Below are positions 10,296 through 21,930 of a stretch of DNA of 64,000 bases, piece after piece. The position numbers and the translations under genes were made by a program. The stretch spans positions 31,917,114 to 31,981,113 of the forward strand of contig NC_081553.1 of the NCBI RefSeq assembly GCF_963082655.1. Reading direction: 5' to 3'. The DNA comes from Stomoxys calcitrans. Lineage: Eukaryota; Arthropoda; Insecta; Diptera; Muscidae. Each line of letters starts with the position of its first letter. Positions within the stretch are counted from its first letter, which is position 1. A model generated the notes under the pieces. The model was not told the origin of the DNA. It saw only the letters and a list, made by a program, of their open reading frames with translations, and searched no databases.

Positions 10296-12036
10296 TATAC
10301 CCTACACGATTACTGGGTACAGGGGTGATAGACCCATTGATAAGTTTCCCGATCGACTCAGCATCACTTTCTGATTCGATTTAGCTTTGTACGTCTGTCT
10401 ATCTGTCTGTCCGTCCGTATGTCTGTCCGTCTGTCCATGTTAGTTTGAGTACAAAGTACAGGTCGCAGTTTTCACCCGATCGTCTTTAAATTTGGTACAA
10501 GCATGTTTTTCGGCCTAGAAACGAAGCCTATTCAAATTGGAAAAAATCGGTTGAGATTTTGATATAGCTCCCATATATAAGTTCGTCCGATTTGCACTAA
10601 TAATGCAATAAAAAAGTAATTTGTTAACCGATTCTCTCGAAATTTGGCAGGAAGGATTTTCTTATAACTCTCCACATTATTGGTGATTTTCTTAGAAATC
10701 GGTTCAGATTTACATATAGCTCTCATATAAAGGGTGATTTTTTTGAGGTTAGGATTTTCATGCATTAGTATTTGACAGATCACGTGGGATTTCAGACATG
10801 GTGTCAAAGAGAAAGATGCTCAGTATGCTTTGACATTTCATCATGAATAGACTTACTAACGAGCAACGCTTGCAAATCATTGAATTTTATTACCAAAATC
10901 AGTGTTCGGTTCGAAATGTGTTCAAATTTTGACAAATTTTGTTCAGCGATGAGGCTCATTTCTGGTTGAATGGCTACGTAAATAAGCAAAATTGCCGCAT
11001 TTGGAGTGAAGAGCAACCAGAAGCCGTTCAAGAACTGCCCATGCATCCCGAAAAATGCACTGTTTGGTGTGGTTTGTACGCTGGTGGAATCATTGGACCG
11101 TATTTTTTCAAAGATGCTGTTGGACGCAACGTTACGGTGAATGAACACATTTCGAACCGAACACTGATTTTGGTAATAAAATTCAATGATTTGCAAGCGT
11201 TGCTCGTTAGTAAGTCTATTCATGATGAAATGTCAAAGCATACTGAGCATCTTTCTCTTTGACACCATGTCTGAAATCCCTCGTGATCTGTCAAATACTA
11301 ATGCATGAAAATCCTAACCTCAAAAAAAATCACCCTTTATCTTTCATATATATACCACCCGATTTTCACTCCTAGAAACATTGTAAGCGCCTTTATTAAC
11401 CAATCTTCCCAAAACTTTGTACAACGCCTTGCTCGACGACTACCACATTATCTGTGAAGTTTGTCATGGGAGAAGCCGTTCTACAAATTTCAGCCCAATC
11501 GGATAGTAATTGCGCCCTCATGAGGCCCAAGAAGTCAAGATCCCAGATCGGTTTATATGGCAGCTATATCAAGTTATCAACCGATTTCAACCATATTTAG
11601 CACAGTTGCTGGAAGTCATAACAAAACATCTCATGCAACCATTATGGGATCTTGACTTCTTGAGCCTCTAGAGGGCGCAATTATTATCCGATTTGGTTGA
11701 AATTTTCAATATACGAGTAAAATTTGTTCTGAGTCGGTCTATAGCCTGAAACAGCTCCTACATAAACTGATCTCCTTATTTTACTTTTTGAGCCCCTGTA
11801 GGGCGCATTTCTTATTCGAATTTAACACAATGACTTTAGCTATGGTCTCCAACATTCAATTCCATTATGGTGCGAATCGGACCATAACTTCATATAGCTC
11901 CAATAGCATTGCAGCTATTTTCTCTTATCCTTTGTTTGCCTTAAAAGAGATACCGGTAAAAGATCTCGACAAATGCGATCCATGGTGGAGGGTATATAAG
12001 ATTCGGCAAGGCAGAATTTAGCACACTTTTACTTGT
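10296..12036 (+). mobile_element. DINE-1-like element, composite C then A, with internal inversion
   Basis: The 5' end ATACCCTACACGATTACTGG, a CATCACTTTCTGATTCG segment and a GTCT/GTCC block (10395-10440) define subfamily C. Two diverged units (spacing about 152 bp) follow, the second interrupted by a fold-back MITE. From about 11430 to 11643 there are A-type units in minus orientation. At about 11645 the orientation flips to plus and runs to a degraded A-type 3' end (12000-12036, ATTCGGCAAGGCAGAATTT, then ACTTGTT). Confidence 0.7.
10730..11337 (+). mobile_element. Fold-back MITE derived from a Tc1/mariner-type transposon
   Basis: A 608-bp element flanked by TA on both sides (10728-10729 and 11338-11339). 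Termini are AAGGGTGATTTTTTTGAGG and its complement. The left arm (about 10730-10924) and right arm (about 11141-11337) are inverted copies of about 195 bp. Both arms contain the transposase start: the left reads MNRLTNEQRLQIIEFYYQNQ and the right encodes the same on the minus strand. Between them lies about 215 bp of mid-transposase sequence in plus orientation with FSDEAHFWLNG, where the Asp fits the second catalytic residue of the family. A stop follows the left arm, so no functional protein is possible. Mobilisation would need a transposase supplied in trans. Confidence 0.9.
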
Positions 12037-14536
12037 TTTTATACCCACCACCGAAGGATGGGGGTATATTCATTTTGTCATTCCGTTTGCAACATATCGG
12101 AATATCCCTTTACGACCCTATAAAGTATTGGGTTGCCCAAAAAGTAATTACGGATTTTTTAAAAGAAAGTAAATGCATTTTTAATAAAACTTAGAATGAA
12201 ATTTAATCAAATATACTTTTTTACACTTTTTTTCTTAAGCAAGCTAAAAGTAACAGCTGATAACTGACAGAAGAAAGAATGCAATAACAGAGTCACAAGC
12301 TGTGAAAAAATTTGTCAACGCCGACTATATGAAAAATCCGCAATTACTTTTTGGGCAACCCAATATATTCTTGATCAGCGTAAAAACCTAAGACGGTCTA
12401 GCCATGTCCGTCCCTCTATCTGTCGAAATCAGTCTACAGTCCTAAAAAAAAAGAGATATTGAGCTGAAACTTTGCACAGTTTTTATTTTTCGCCATAAGC
12501 CGGTTAATTTCGAAGATGGTCTATATCGGGCTATATCTTGATACAGCCCCCATATAGACCGTTCCGCCGATTTAGGGTCTTAGGCCCATAAAAGCCTCAT
12601 TTATTATCTGATTATGTTAAAATTTTGGACAGTGAGTTTTGTTAGGCCTTTCGACATCCTTCGCCAGTTTGGCCCAGTTCGGTCCAGATTTGGATATAGC
12701 TGCCATATAAACCGATCCTCCGATTTAGGGTCTTAGGCCCATAAAAGCCATATGTATTATCCGATTTTGCTAAAATTTGGGACAGTGTGTTTTATTAGGC
12801 CCCTCGATATTCTTCCTTAATTTGGCCCCGATCGGTCCAGATTTGGATATAGCTGTCATATAGATCGATCCTCCGATTTAGGGTTTTAGGCCCATAAAAG
12901 CCACATTTATTTTTCGATTTTGCTGAAATTTGGGATAGTGGGTTGTGATTGGCCCTTCGACATCCTTCGTCAATTTGGCCCAGATCGGTCTAGATTTGGA
13001 TATAGCTGCCATATAGACCGATCCTAGGGTCTTAGGCAGATATAAGGCGCATTTATTTTCAGGTTTTGCCAAAATTTGGGATAGTGAGTTGTGATTGGCC
13101 CTTTGATATCCTTTGTCAATTTTGCCAAGATCGGTCCAGATTTGGATATAGCTGCCATATAGACCGATCCCCCGATTAAGGGTCTTAGGCCCATAAAAGG
13201 TGAATTTATCTTCAGGTTTTGCCAAAATTTGGGACTGTAAGTTGTGTTAGGTCCTTCGATATCCTTCTTCAATTTGGCCTAGAACAGTGAATTGTGTTAG
13301 GACTTTCGACATTTATCTTCAGTGTCTTAGATTGGTCCAGCTTTGGATATAGCTGCCATATAGACCTATCTCTCGATTTAAGGTTTTGAACCCATAAAAG
13401 GCGCATTTACTGTCCGATGTCGCCGAAATTTGGGACAGTGAGTTGTGTTAGGACTTTCGAATCCTTCTTCAATATGGCTTAGATCGGTCTAGATTTAAAT
13501 TTAGCTGCCATATAAACCGATCTCTCGATTTAAGGTCCTGTGCCCATAAAAGGTGCATTTACTGTCCGATTTTGCCAAAATTTGGGACTGTGAGTTGTGT
13601 TAGATCCTTCGACATCCTTCTTCAATTTGGCCTAAATCGGTCCAGATTTGGATATAGCTGTCATATAGACCGATCTCTCGATTTAAGGTTTGAGCCTTTA
13701 AAAGGCACATTTATCGTCCGATGTCACCAAAATTTGGGACAGTGAGTTGTGGTAGGACTTTCGACAACCTTATTCAATATGACCTAGATCGGTCTAGATT
13801 TAAATGTAGCTGCCATATAGACCGATCTCTCGATTTAAGGTCCTGCGCCCATAAAATGTGCATTTACTGTCCGATTTTGCCAAAATTTGGGACAGTGATT
13901 TATGTTAGGCCCTTCGACATCCTTCTTTAACTTGGCCCAGATCGGTTCAGAATTGGAAATAGCTGCCATATAGACCGATCTCTCGATTTAAGGCTGTGGG
14001 TCCATAAAAGGCCCTTTTTTTGTTCAATGTTGTCGAAATTTGGGACAGTGAGTTGCAACTTGGCCTAAATCGCTTCAGATTTGGATATAGCTGCCTGCCT
14101 GCATTTATGGTCCGATGTCGTCGAAATTTGGGACAATGAGTTGCGTTAGGACCTTCGACATTTTTCTTCAATTTGGCTCAGATCGGTACAGATTTGGATA
14201 TAGCTGTCATATAGACCGATATTTCGATTTAAAGTCTTGGCCACATAAAAGGCGCATTTGTAATCCGATGTCACTGAAGTTTGCCACAGTAATTACGTTA
14301 GGCTTTTCGACATACGTGTCCTATATGGATCAGACGTTTATTTTTAGATATGGCTACTAAAAAGATCAATATTTTGTTATACACAATTGAACATTGATTT
14401 GTACTTTTGAGTATTTGGTCCAAATCGGATCATGTTTCGATATAGCTGCTATGGGTCTATTGAGATTAATCAATTTATCCATGGTGGTGGATATCCAAAG
14501 CTCGGCACGGTCGAACTTATCAGCCCTTCACTTGTT
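12037..14536 (+). mobile_element. DINE-1-like element, subfamily B, long array
   Basis: Starts ATACCCACCACCGAAGGATG directly after the ACTTGTT of the preceding element. It has the TTCTTGATCAGCG segment, a reduced GTCC/GTCT block (12407-12425) and about eleven or twelve 153-bp units (GGCCCATAAAAG or variants). It ends with GGTGGTGGATATCC, a mutated hairpin (AAGCTCGGCACGGTCGAACTT-like) and CACTTGTT. One unit near 14040-14110 is internally deleted. A mariner-type MITE sits at 12128-12363. Confidence 0.85.
12128..12363 (+). mobile_element. Mariner-type MITE (236 bp)
   Basis: Inverted termini TTGGGTTGCCCAAAAAGTAA and complement, flanked by TA (12126-12127 and 12364-12365). No coding capacity. The host B element reads CCTATAAAG-TA-TATTCTTGATC when the insert is ignored, matching uninterrupted copies at 37.09 and 44.45 kb. 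Confidence 0.95.
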
Positions 14537-16021
14537 ATACCTATCTTCTCCAGCAGTAAGTGCATGCTTTTTACACCATCCTTGTAAAATCATTCCACAG
14601 AGATAAGCAGATAAAATAATATCTTAAAATTGTGCAAAGACCCTTACCAGTTTAAATTCAAAATTGTATTCCTCTCACCGCTTTGCTTTCGCTAAGTAGT
14701 ATTTGATATGAAATGGAGAACATAATTTTTATAGTCTTCTAATTGTCTTGCTTTCATAATGTCCTGTTTTCTCTTCCAAAGACATCCTTTGGAGACTCTT
14801 TTTATTGGTGTGCATGCTTGGCATGGATGAATACATGGCTTTTCCAGAGCTAAGCGTTTATTTCCTGGCTACTCACAGCAGCCGGTGGTAGCTACTTCAC
14901 TGCTTCTTTTTACCTCAATGACTGCCATTAACTATTTCCCGTAGCCCGCACTTCCTTATGCTTTGCAAATGCATTAGCTATACAACTGCTTTGAACTTCT
15001 ATTGAATGGAAAAGTTTCATTGCTTCCTTTTTGGAGAATTCTTCTTCTGCCATTCTTTGCCAGGTTTTTGTTGTTCTTTAATTCAACATATTTCGTTTGC
15101 AGATTTTCCATTTAATGCTCATTTTCTTTTATTTTTTTTTTTTTTTTTTTTTTGTTTCCTTTAGTTTATGCTAAACGCATATAAAGCTAGACACATCATG
15201 CCATTCTCCCCTTCGCAGACAGTTATCCTTTGCACAGAGAGCTTTGCAAACACTCATGCATAATAAATCCTAGGAGATCATTCAGCACGTAATCAATTAT
15301 GTTACGTTTCACATTGCATTTCTTACTGGCAATAGTCGCGCGTCTATTGAGACCTGTCCTAACGCCGGTATTTGGGTGTCTGCGAGTTTTTCCCCAGCAA
15401 GATGTTAGGTTATGTTTTTGAATGCCCTTATCCTTGGCAGAAGATGAGCGGGGGTGTACTGCTTTTATAGTGACGCTGCTCATTGCATATTTCCATGCTA
15501 CTCAATAGTTAAACGTGAGGGAATTTCATTCGGTGCGAAAGCATTTCGTATTCCTCTTCTTGCATTTATTTTAATTGACGTATAAGACGACGCAGAGATT
15601 TCTATCTAAAGTGAATCCTGTGAAGAATTCCCGAAAGAAGAAAAAAATTCAACAGATGTTAAGTGTTGGAGGGGATTTAAAAATTGAATGGCCTAAATGG
15701 ATTTGTGTAAAATCTTTAAAGAAAATCCTTTTAAAGCTAAATAACAAGTTGTCACCTGGGACCAAATTTGGTATTTGCGATTTCCCTACTCATAGGCAAA
15801 ATAGCATTTTTACTTTTTGGGGACAATCGACATTTGCCTCTTTAACTGGTCGTTGGGTTCATAGTGCTCGAAAAAAACCGTTGGCTGTTTTGGTTTCAGA
15901 GATATGATTCACTCACGATATGATTGGGTCACAAAGATAGGTTTATGTATGGATAGATAACCCACCCCGAAAGGTAAGTTCACTCGGAGGCCAATTCGAT
16001 CCTTTGTAACACCCTAGCAAG
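14537..16021. other. Spacer with no recognised gene
   Basis: Unique-looking sequence with a poly(T) run at about 15130-15154. The frame at 15575-15907 (110 residues, Lys-rich) resembles no family I know and is probably chance. Confidence 0.5.
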
Positions 16022-17607
16022 AACAAGTAAGAGCGTGCTAAGTTCGGCCGGGTCGAATCTTATATACCCTCCACCATTGATCGCATTTGTCGAGTTCTAT
16101 ACGCGGTACCTCTTTTAAGGCAAACAAAGAATCTTGAATAAGAAGTGTTATGCAATTGGAACTAAATCAAGTTATATTCATAATCGGACCATAAATGAAT
16201 GCTGAACATTGTTGAAGTCATTGTGTAATATTTCAGTTCATTCGGATAAGAATTGCACCTTGTAGGGGCTCACGATGCAAAATAGGGAGATAGGTTTATA
16301 TGGGAGTTGCATGTAGCTATTAATCGATTCAGACCATATTAGACACGTATGTAGAAGGTCACGAGAGAAGCCGTTGTACAAAATTTCTTCTAAATCGGAT
16401 GAGAATTGCGCCCTCTAGAGGCTCAAGAAGTCAAGATCCCAGATCGGTTTATATGGCAGCTATATCAGGATATTTACCGATTTGAGCCATACTTAGCGCA
16501 GTTATGGGAAGTCGTAACAGAACACCTCATCCAAAATTTTAACAAAATGGGATGAGAATTGCGCCCTCTAGAGGCTCAAGAAGTCAAGACCCAGGATCGG
16601 GTCATATGGCAGCTATATCAGGATATGTACCGATTTGCGTCATACTTAGCACAGTTACTGGAAGTCATAACAAAACATCTCATGCAAAATTTTAACAAAA
16701 TGGGATGAGAATTGCACCCTGTATTAACTCTAGAAGTCAAGATCCAAGATCGGTATATATAACAGCTATACCAGATTATGTACTGATTTGTATTATACTT
16801 AACACAGTTATTGGAAAGGATACCAAATTACTACTTGCAAAATTTCAGTCAAATCGGACGAGAATTGCGCTCTCTAGAGGCTCAAGAAGTCAAGACCCAA
16901 GATCGGTTTATATGACAGCTATATCACTATATGTAACGATTTGGGTCATACTCAGCACAGTTATGGGAAGTTACAACAAAACACCTGATGCAAAATTTCA
17001 GTCAAATCGGACGAGAATTGCGCCCTCTAGAGGCTCAAGAAGCCAAGACCCAGGATCGGTTTATAAGGCAGCTATATCAGGATATGTACCGATTTGCGCC
17101 ATACTTAACACAGTCATTGGAAGTCATAACAAAACATCTCATGCAAAATTTTAACAAAATCGGATGAGAATTGCGCCCTCTAGAAGCTCAAGGAGTCAAG
17201 ACCCAAGATCGGTTTATATGGCAGCTATATCGAAACATGGACCGATTTGGCCCATTTAAATACAATCCCAACCGACCTACACTTATAAGAAGTATTTGCG
17301 CAAAATTTCAAGCGGCTAGCCTTACTCCTTCGAAAGTTAGTGTTCTTTCGACAGACAGGCGGACAGACATACGGACGGACGGACGGACAGACGGACGGAC
17401 AGACGGACGGACAGACGGACGGACAGACATACAGACGGACGGACGGACGGACAGACATACAGACGGACGGACGGACATGGCTAGATCGACTTAAAATGTG
17501 ATGACGATTAAGAATATATATATGGGGTCTAAGACGAATATTTCGAGGAGTTACAAACAGAATGACGAAATTAGTATACCCCCATCCTATGGTGGAGGGT
17601 ATAAAAA
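16022..17607 (-). mobile_element. DINE-1-like element, subfamily A, near full length
   Basis: The 3' end in complement (AACAAGT, hairpin core, TATACCCTCCACCAT) is at 16022-16080. About six to seven units with CCCTCTAGAGGCTCAAGAAG follow, then GGCTAGCCTTACTCC, a GGAC/AGAC block (17350-17475) and a 5' end complement finishing CATCCTATGGTGGAGGGTAT near 17600. Long frames (16705-17154) are the 51-residue unit translation repeated. Confidence 0.85.
17350..17477. repeat. GGAC/AGAC microsatellite block
   Basis: About 125 bp of GACG/GACA tetramers at the standard position inside the A element. Confidence 0.9.
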
Positions 17608-17662
17608 GAAGAAAAGCAAAAACACACTGCCTCCCGCTCCGTTGGAAGGGAAAACAGGTGAA

Positions 17663-18235
17663 TGATTATGATATGAAAAATATAGGAAATATAGCAATAG
17701 AATAGGGGGCTAAGGCCACCGTGGCGCAGAGGTAGGCATGCTCGCCTATGAAGCCAAACACCTGGGTTCGAATACCGGCGTGAACATCGGACAACTTTTC
17801 GGCGGTGGTTTTCTCCATTTTAATGCTGGCTACATTTATGGGGTATCGGAATGGAATATGGATGAATATGATATGAAAAATACAGGGAATATAGCAATAG
17901 AATAGGGGGCTGAGGCCACCGCGGCGCAGAGGTAAACATGCTCGCCTATGAAGCCAAACACCTGGGTTCGAATACCGGCGTGAACATCGGACAACTTTTC
18001 AGCGGTGGTTTTCTCCTTATTAATGCTGGCTACATTTATGAGGTATCCTGCCATATTAAAACTTCTCTACCAAGTGGTTTCGCTATGCGGCAGGCCATTC
18101 GGACACAGCAATAAATATGAGGTCCTTTATCATTGAGCTTGATTGTTAATCGGACTGCACTCATTGATATGAAAGAAGTATCCCCAAATCCTTAATGGAA
18201 TGTTATTGGAAAATTTATTATTTAGTTAGAATAGG
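17663..18235 (+). mobile_element. tRNA-headed SINE with duplicated 5' portion
   Basis: A pol III-like head GGCCACCGTGGCGCAGAGG matches the A box consensus (TGGCGCAGAGG), and GGGTTCGAATACC is a near B box at 17764-17776. The head and about 50 bp of upstream sequence are repeated 200 bp later (17914 against 17714). Only the second copy continues into the SINE body (GGCAGGCCATTCGGAC, TTATCATTGAGCTTG) and tail to about 18230. It is a retroposon, not a functional tRNA gene: the heads lack a clean cloverleaf and sit in a long dispersed repeat. Confidence 0.8.
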
Positions 18236-18574
18236 GAGCAAGCAAGGGAGCCTATCCATCACACCCCAAGCCTATGCCCACTCTCACTCAAGCATTCACT
18301 CATCAAGTCCCAAGCATTGGTGCTACTGGTCAGCGCATGCATGACAGTATGTTGATAATCTCATCGCGTCCCTCGTCAAATCGAACACTTCTTATTCACA
18401 TATCTGAGGAGACTACCCAGAGAGACATCTTTATGTTCCCCGAGTTCCTAGCCTTTCTAGGATGGAAAGCCCATGTTACTGTAGATGCAAGTATGAGCAA
18501 AGCAGCTGTTTGATCGTCTCCTTCCCCTTCCCATCCTTATCAAGACATCGTCCACAGTAGGCGTCGAGAGGAAC
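18236..18574. other. Short unclassified stretch
   Basis: No domain, RNA or repeat family recognised. The frame 18274-18513 has no identifiable similarity. Confidence 0.4.
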
Positions 18575-19340
18575 TCCCATTTTGTAGGTAGTGTTTGGTT
18601 ATGACTTCCAATAACGGTGTCTAGTACGGTCTTAATCGGCCTATAACCTGACATATCTCCCATATAAACCGATCGCCCAATTTGACTTCTTGAGCCCTTA
18701 CAAGCCTCAATTTTGGCTGACATTTTTCTTCGATTTGGCTGAAATTTTGAATACGGTGTTCTGTTATAACTTCCAACAACTGTGCCAAGTACGATTCAAA
18801 TCAGTCTATAACCTGATATAGCTACCATATAAACAGCTCTCTCGATTATCGTTGTTCGTTTGCTACAAATACAAATTTTGCCCATGAACATTCCACTAAG
18901 GAACAGGGGAAAACTTCTCACATATCAATGAGTGTATTCCGATTCAAATTTAAGCTCAATGATAAGGGGCCTCCTTTTTATAGCCGAGTCCGAACAGCGT
19001 GCCGCAGAGCGACACCTCTTTGGAGAGAAATTTTACATGGCACAGTACCTCACAAATGTTGCCAGCTTTAGGAGGGGAAAACCATCGTTGAAAATTTTTT
19101 CTAATGGTCTCGCCAGGATTCGACCTAAGGCACTCAGCCTCATAGGCGGACATGCTAATCTCTGCGCTACGGTGACCTTCGGTTCCCAGAAGCTTTAATT
19201 TTTGCTGGTTTGAAAGAAGTTTGGTATATGGAATAAAAGGTCCTCCAACTAAATTTATTTTGTACAAATTTTTAGCGGAATCCATGGTGGTGGGTTCCCA
19301 AGATTCGGCCCGGCCGAACTTAGCACTCTTTTACTTGTTT
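18575..19340 (+). mobile_element. DINE-1-like element, subfamily D fragment, split by a SINE
   Basis: Two D-type units (GACTTCTTGAGCCCTTACAA, AACTGTGCCAAGTACG) occupy 18575-18867. After the SINE insertion the D-type 3' end follows at about 19200-19340: CCATGGTGGTGGG, hairpin TTCGGCC-C-GGCCGAA and TTACTTGTT. The 5' end is missing. Confidence 0.7.
18868..19199 (-). mobile_element. tRNA-headed SINE, nearly complete
   Basis: Reversed tail (CAAATTTTGCCCATGAACAT) at 18868, the CTCAATGATAAGGGGCCTCC body, and a head near 19110-19185 (CATAGGCGGACATGCTAATC, GTAGCGCAGAG complement). It interrupts the D element around it. Confidence 0.85.
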
Positions 19341-20277
19341 CTCCTAAAACTTCTTTTACCAAAATCTTCCAGATATTTGTCGAGCATTGCTTTCAGCCTT
19401 ATTCCCCGTCATACTGCCTCTCATAGCTGTTGCTACATTTTCCACAACACTCTGAAGTACTGTCATCACTTGGAGCTCGCCCAGCGGAGAATATTCCAGC
19501 TGTCAAAAAAGTATAAAATATTACAAATAAATATTAATTTTGTGATTTCGTTTACAAGCCGGCGCTAAAGTTTCATTGTGTTGTTGTTTTGTTTTTCTCT
19601 CTTTTTCGCTCTCTGCAACTGCCACACTGCCAGAAAGTAACAAATCCTGCCGAAATGTGAAAATATGGTTTAGTTCGGTCTCTAGAGTGTGAAACAATAA
19701 ATTACACTCGACAACGGAACTGAGCCAAAGTTAGACGAGCATCGGTCTCTCCTCTGTCGTAGGCGCGTGTACACATTGGTGAGTAAGTATTGGTGTTGTG
19801 CAGGGCAATGATGATGAACATGTATCACACAAGTAAGGGGACCATTCAAAGGGGAGTTGGATAGTCAAGTACCACAAGCATTATTGCAAATCAGCTGTGC
19901 GTGCTTTTGGTTCCTACGCTTGGATACAGTTTGAGGGATATCAGGAAACCTAAACCTAAATACATTTCTAAAGCAACTACAAACACAACAATAACATTTG
20001 TAATCATGCATACACACACACACATGTATGTGATAATACCAAAAGTTTGCTTTATCTCACTGGAGACACAATCAAAACTTTATGTCAAAAATTTGTGAAA
20101 TATCCGAAACAGGATTCTTACTCACCAGGGCGATGGAATATGAGGTGGGTATGAGTAATAAAAGAGAAATAGAATTAAGAAGGTAATCCCTGAATTTACA
20201 AAAGGGGGAAAGAATTTCAGTCTCTTGGGGCTCTAGGAGTCAAAACGGGAGATTGGCTTATATTAGAGTTATACTAC
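19341..20277. other. Spacer with no recognised gene
   Basis: No recognised domain or repeat family. A short CA-rich tract occurs at about 20008-20026. Confidence 0.5.
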
Positions 20278-21922
20278 AACAAGTAAAAGCGTGCTAAGTT
20301 TGGCCGGGCCGAATCTTATATACCCTCCACCATGGATCGCGTTTGTCGAGTTCTTTTCCCGGCATCTCTTCTTAGGCAAAAAAGGATATAAGAAAAGAGT
20401 TGCTCTGCTATTAAAGCGATATCAAGATATGGTCCGGTTCGGACCACAATTAAATTATATGTTGGAGACCTGTGTAAAATTTCAGCCAATTCGTATAAGA
20501 ATTGCGCCCACTGGGGCTCACAAAGTAAAATAGAGAGAACGATTTATATGGGATCTGTATCGGGCTATAGACGGATTCAGACCATAATAAACACTTTTGT
20601 TGATGGTCATGAGAGGATCCATCGTACAAAATTTCAGGCATATCGGATAATAATTGCGACTTCTAGGGGTCAAGAAGTCAAGATCCCAGATCGGTTTATA
20701 TGGCAGCTATATCAGGTTATGAACCGCTTTGAACCTTATTTGACACAGTTGTTGAAAGTAAAAATAAAATACGTCATGCAAAATTTCAGCCAAATCGGAT
20801 AGGAATTACGCCCTCTAGAAGCTCAAGAAGTCAAATCCCCAGATCTGTTTATATGACAGCTATATCAGGTTATGGACCGATTTCAACCATACTTGGCACA
20901 GTTGTTGAATATCATAACGAAATACTTGGTGCCAAAAATTCATTCCAATCGGATAAGAATTGCGCACTCTAGAGGCTCAAGAACTCAAGACCCAAGATCG
21001 GTTTATATGGCAGCTATATCAGGTTATGGACCGATTTGAACCTTATTTGACACAGTTGTTGGGTATCATAACAAAACACGTCGTGCGAAATTCCATTTCA
21101 ATCGGATAAGAATTGCGCCCTCTAGAGGCTCAAGAAGTCAAGACCCAAGATCGGTTTATATGGCAGCTATATCAGGTTATGGACCGATTTGAACCATACT
21201 TGGCACAGTTGTTGGATATAATAAAAAAACACGTCGTGCAAAATTTCATTTCAATCGGATAAGAATTGCGCACTCTAGAGGCTCAAGAAGTCAAGACCCA
21301 AGATCGGTTTATATGGCAGCTATATCAGGTTATGGACCGATTTGAACCATACTTGGCACAGTTGTTGGATATCATAACAAAACACGTCGTGCGAAATTCC
21401 ATTTCAATCGGATAAGAATTGCGCCCTCTAGAGGCTCAAGGAGTCAAGACCCAAGATCGGTTTATATGGCAGCTATATCAGGTTATGGACCGATTTGACC
21501 CATACTTGGCACAGCTGTTGGATATCATAAAAAAACTCGCCGTACAAAATTTCATTCGAATTGGATAAGAATTGCGCACTCTAGAGGCTCAAGCAGTCAA
21601 GACCCAAGATCGGTTTATATGGCAGCTATATCAAAACATGGACCGATATGGCCCATTTACAATACCAACCGACCTACACTAATAAGATGTATGTGTGCAA
21701 AATTTCAAGCGGTTAGCTTTACTCCTTCGGAAGTTAGCGTGCTTTCGACAGACAGACGGACGGACGGACGGACAGACGGACGGACATGGCTAGATCGACA
21801 TAAAATGTCACGACGATCAAGAATATATAAACTTTATGGGGTCTCAGACGAATATTTCGAGTAGTTACAAACAGAATGACGAAATTAGTATACCCCCCAT
21901 CTTATGGTGGAGGGTATAAAAA
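20278..21922 (-). mobile_element. DINE-1-like element, subfamily A, near full length
   Basis: Clean 3' end complement (AACAAGTAAAAGCGTGCTAA, hairpin, CCCTCCACCATGG) at 20278-20336. Units recur at exactly 153 bp: the TGCGC of each CTCTAGAGG marker is at 20961, 21114, 21267, 21420 and 21573. A short GGAC block (21750-21785) and a 5' end complement (CTTATGGTGGAGGGTAT) close the element. Adjacent units are very alike, which suggests recent array homogenisation. Confidence 0.9.
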
Positions 21923-21930
21923 TATGGATG

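Noticed and set aside
15130..15154. T run as a pol III terminator or poly(A) tail of a retroposon
   Set aside because: No promoter or retroposon body adjacent on either strand; T runs are common in these spacers.
15575..15907. 110-residue frame as a host gene
   Set aside because: No recognised family; composition reflects AT-rich DNA. RNA evidence would be needed.
16705..17154. A 149-residue open frame with repeated SQDPRSVYMTAIS-type motifs (also 12878-13225, 24935-25315, 37988-38407, 40209-40643)
   Set aside because: It is the 153-bp unit (51 codons) read through; both strands give equally long frames, and frames end wherever a unit has an indel. No start context or known domain.
17714..17800. 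tRNA genes (several CGCAGAGGTTAGCATG/GGTTCGAATCC heads)
   Set aside because: All are followed by the same SINE body and tail, and I could not form a full cloverleaf with an acceptor stem; they are SINE promoters.
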